A model generated the notes under the pieces. It ran no database searches. It worked only from the letters and a program-made list of their open reading frames with translations, and had not been told where the DNA came from. Below, piece after piece: positions 62,294-64,000 of a stretch of DNA of 64,000 nucleotides. The DNA comes from Cerrena zonata (taxonomy: Eukaryota; Basidiomycota; Agaricomycetes; Polyporales; Cerrenaceae): NCBI GenBank assembly GCA_038087015.1, contig JASBNA010000023.1, positions 1-64,000 on the forward strand. Direction: 5' to 3'. How positions within the stretch are numbered: the stretch's first letter is position 1; every line of letters starts with the position of its first letter. The translations under genes and the position numbers were made by a program.

Positions 62294-64000
62294 CTTGATA
62301 TATTTCAGGTACAGAGGTAATAAAAATTTAAGAGATAGAATTGAATATGCAAATTTCCAAAAGCAGAGGGGGAAAGATAACTCTAGGAAATGATTTGATT
62401 TGAATAAGTCTTGAAAAGAGTTATTCAGTAGAAGGGGAATAGAAAGAAATGTTTTTTATTCAGTTGGGGGAAACTAGAATTTAAAAAACAGAAACTACTA
62501 ATTGAGTAGGAGTGAAATAAAAGAAGAAAACTGATCTGAAATACTTTAAAACTAAAGGTCAAGGGTTAGTAAATCAAGTTTAAAAGATGAAGATGAGTTC
62601 AAATTCATGTCCCCATATTGATGCAATTTTTTTTTTTTATTAAGACTAAATTTTGTGCAATTTTTTTTTCTCTGAGCTCTGCCAATAGTTTAATACTCAT
62701 CGAGCGGAACAGGAGTACAAAAAAACTGAGTAATCTGACTCTTCTCTGGTAAAGCAACGACATAGAATCATTAACCAGGAGGACCCCTTAGTGATAAGCT
62801 TGTTTTGTACTTGTTATAGTCATTTCTTCGTAGTGGACAGTACCTAGAATGTAGCAAACACAACAATGGTTGATTTTTACAATTTGAATCGATTACTCCG
62901 ATTCATTACAATACGATTTTTATTTCTTCGTATCTCTCTTTCTCTCAATAAAAGTCAAAATTGCAAAAATTAAAGAACAAAAGGGGAAAACATACTTTAA
63001 TAGTTGTTTAAACAATTAAATTTCAATAAGATGATTAAAAGCAAGGGAAGCTCTTTTATTGAGAGAGAGAGAGAGAGAGAGGAAGAGAGAGAGAAAGAAA
63101 GAAAGAAAGAAGAAATAAAATAAAATAATAAATCAATACTTTATCGAGACTACAGGGCAACTCGCAAACCTTTTATACCTGGTGCAATTGCTAGTCAAGA
63201 GTGAAAATTTTGAAAAATTTTCAACCGTTTCTTTGTGATCTTGTGAGCAGATGAGATGAGGACCCTCGGACAGGCGGTGCTTAACTACGGGCTGCGTCAC
63301 GTGCACGCCCCCGTATCTGGTTTTGTAAAGTAATTTATTACTTTTACGTCAATACAAATGCATTTACTCAGGATTAATTTTATTGACGTAAATACAATGA
63401 CTAATAGTTCTTGTAGGGTCGAGTCAATTGCATTACTTTATTGACTGCTTTATTGACTGCTTTATTAATTACGGATTAATTATGGCATTCGGTACTCGTA
63501 CTGGAACTGGTATCGCCACTGCATCTGGAACGGGAACTGGAACGAACATCTCCCCTACTACCACTGCCAAGATCTCAATTTGCAACCATCGTCAAATACT
63601 CAGTATCTTCTTTTAAGGTTTCCAGGACTTAAATTTTGGCTTGATGGTGGGTAATTAGACTTCTGGTGTACGGGTCTTTGTTTTGGAATGGTCGCAATTC
63701 TGGGCCAGGAGGTCCGCTAGCTGTCCTGCCTGGTGTGGATACCCATAGAGCAACCCCGTGGATATCTTGAATAGGGGGAGGTTCTCACCTACCTTTAATA
63801 AAGTTCGAAACTGTCAAAATGCGAGACACCGTTCTAAGAGTTCATCTTATTGTCTTTTTTCTTCCTTCTCTGTCGGATTTTTTTTTTTTTTTTTTTTTTT
63901 TTTTCTCTTTAGTGAGGAATTTAAAAATAACAGAAAACGGCTCCAACTTTCTCCTTCTTCTTATAACAACTATAAATCGATTCTAACGCACACTGTACCT
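62294..64000. other. URA2 promoter and intergenic region to the window edge
   Basis: About 1.7 kb with no supported gene. It contains T runs at about 62629-62638 and 62661-62669, a GA/GAAA microsatellite (separate entry), the E-box TCACGTG at about 63297-63303, and a 27-T run (about 63878-63904). A short stretch around 63700-63790 is GC-richer, with two copies of GTGGATA(C/T)C; see findings. The small open frame 63428-63616 (Thr/Gly-rich) is not called. Confidence 0.5.
63059..63131. repeat. GA / GAAA / TAAAA microsatellite
   Basis: A run of GA dinucleotides changes to GAAA and AAATA units over about 70 bp on the purine strand, roughly 770 bp upstream of URA2. Confidence 0.9.

Overview
This window is nuclear DNA of a budding yeast (Saccharomycotina), very likely of the CUG-Ser1 (CTG) clade. 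Genes are dense and almost all intronless. The one clear intron, in KSH1, has yeast-type signals (GTATGT, TACTAAT, CAG). CTG codons sit where related proteins carry Ser or Thr; the best case is the YTH-domain gene, where CTG at 15864-15866 replaces the Ser of the conserved FSVN motif. Leu at CTG should therefore probably be read as Ser. The genus cannot be fixed from the sequence.

Layout. 1-9.7 kb: RBA50 (cut by the left edge), EMC1, a Zn2Cys6 regulator, SNM1 and PEX29. 10-15 kb: HST3, SNF1 and a PWI-domain splicing factor. 15-19 kb: a phased 21-bp repeat array in a divergent promoter, then the YTH m6A reader PHO92, COQ7 and NUF2. 19-31.8 kb: a DHA2 transporter, the GPCR gene GPR1, a 2.5-kb intergenic region, AGP2, a GAL83-type SNF1 beta subunit and a GPI-anchored acidic protein. 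33.7-38.3 kb: the alpha-pheromone receptor STE2, an unknown small gene, a solo LTR with target-site duplication just upstream of tRNA-His(GTG), and a DUF1776 (YSC83-like) gene. 39-47 kb: a MITE-like inverted-repeat element, ICE2, nested inverted repeats, UTP25, KSH1, SIW14 and AIM19. 47-55 kb is chromatin-rich: a divergent H3/H4 pair, a KTR-type mannosyltransferase, SDS3, and a tandem pair of SPT10-type acetyltransferases. 55.6-62.3 kb: URA2 (2210 aa). The right end is intergenic.

Gene relationships. The window holds both the alpha (SNF1) and a beta (GAL83-like) subunit of the SNF1 kinase, plus the nutrient receptor GPR1. It also holds several histone or chromatin genes (H3, H4, SPT10, SDS3, HST3) and two mating or meiosis-linked genes (STE2, PHO92).

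Data quality. At least eight real genes and one small unknown gene are interrupted by single-base frame changes: 13 look like one extra base and 3 like one missing base. The protein is conserved on both sides of each break and, once shifts are allowed, every gene length is divisible by three. This looks like uncorrected assembly or read error rather than pseudogenes. I annotate these genes across their full extent and give the break positions.
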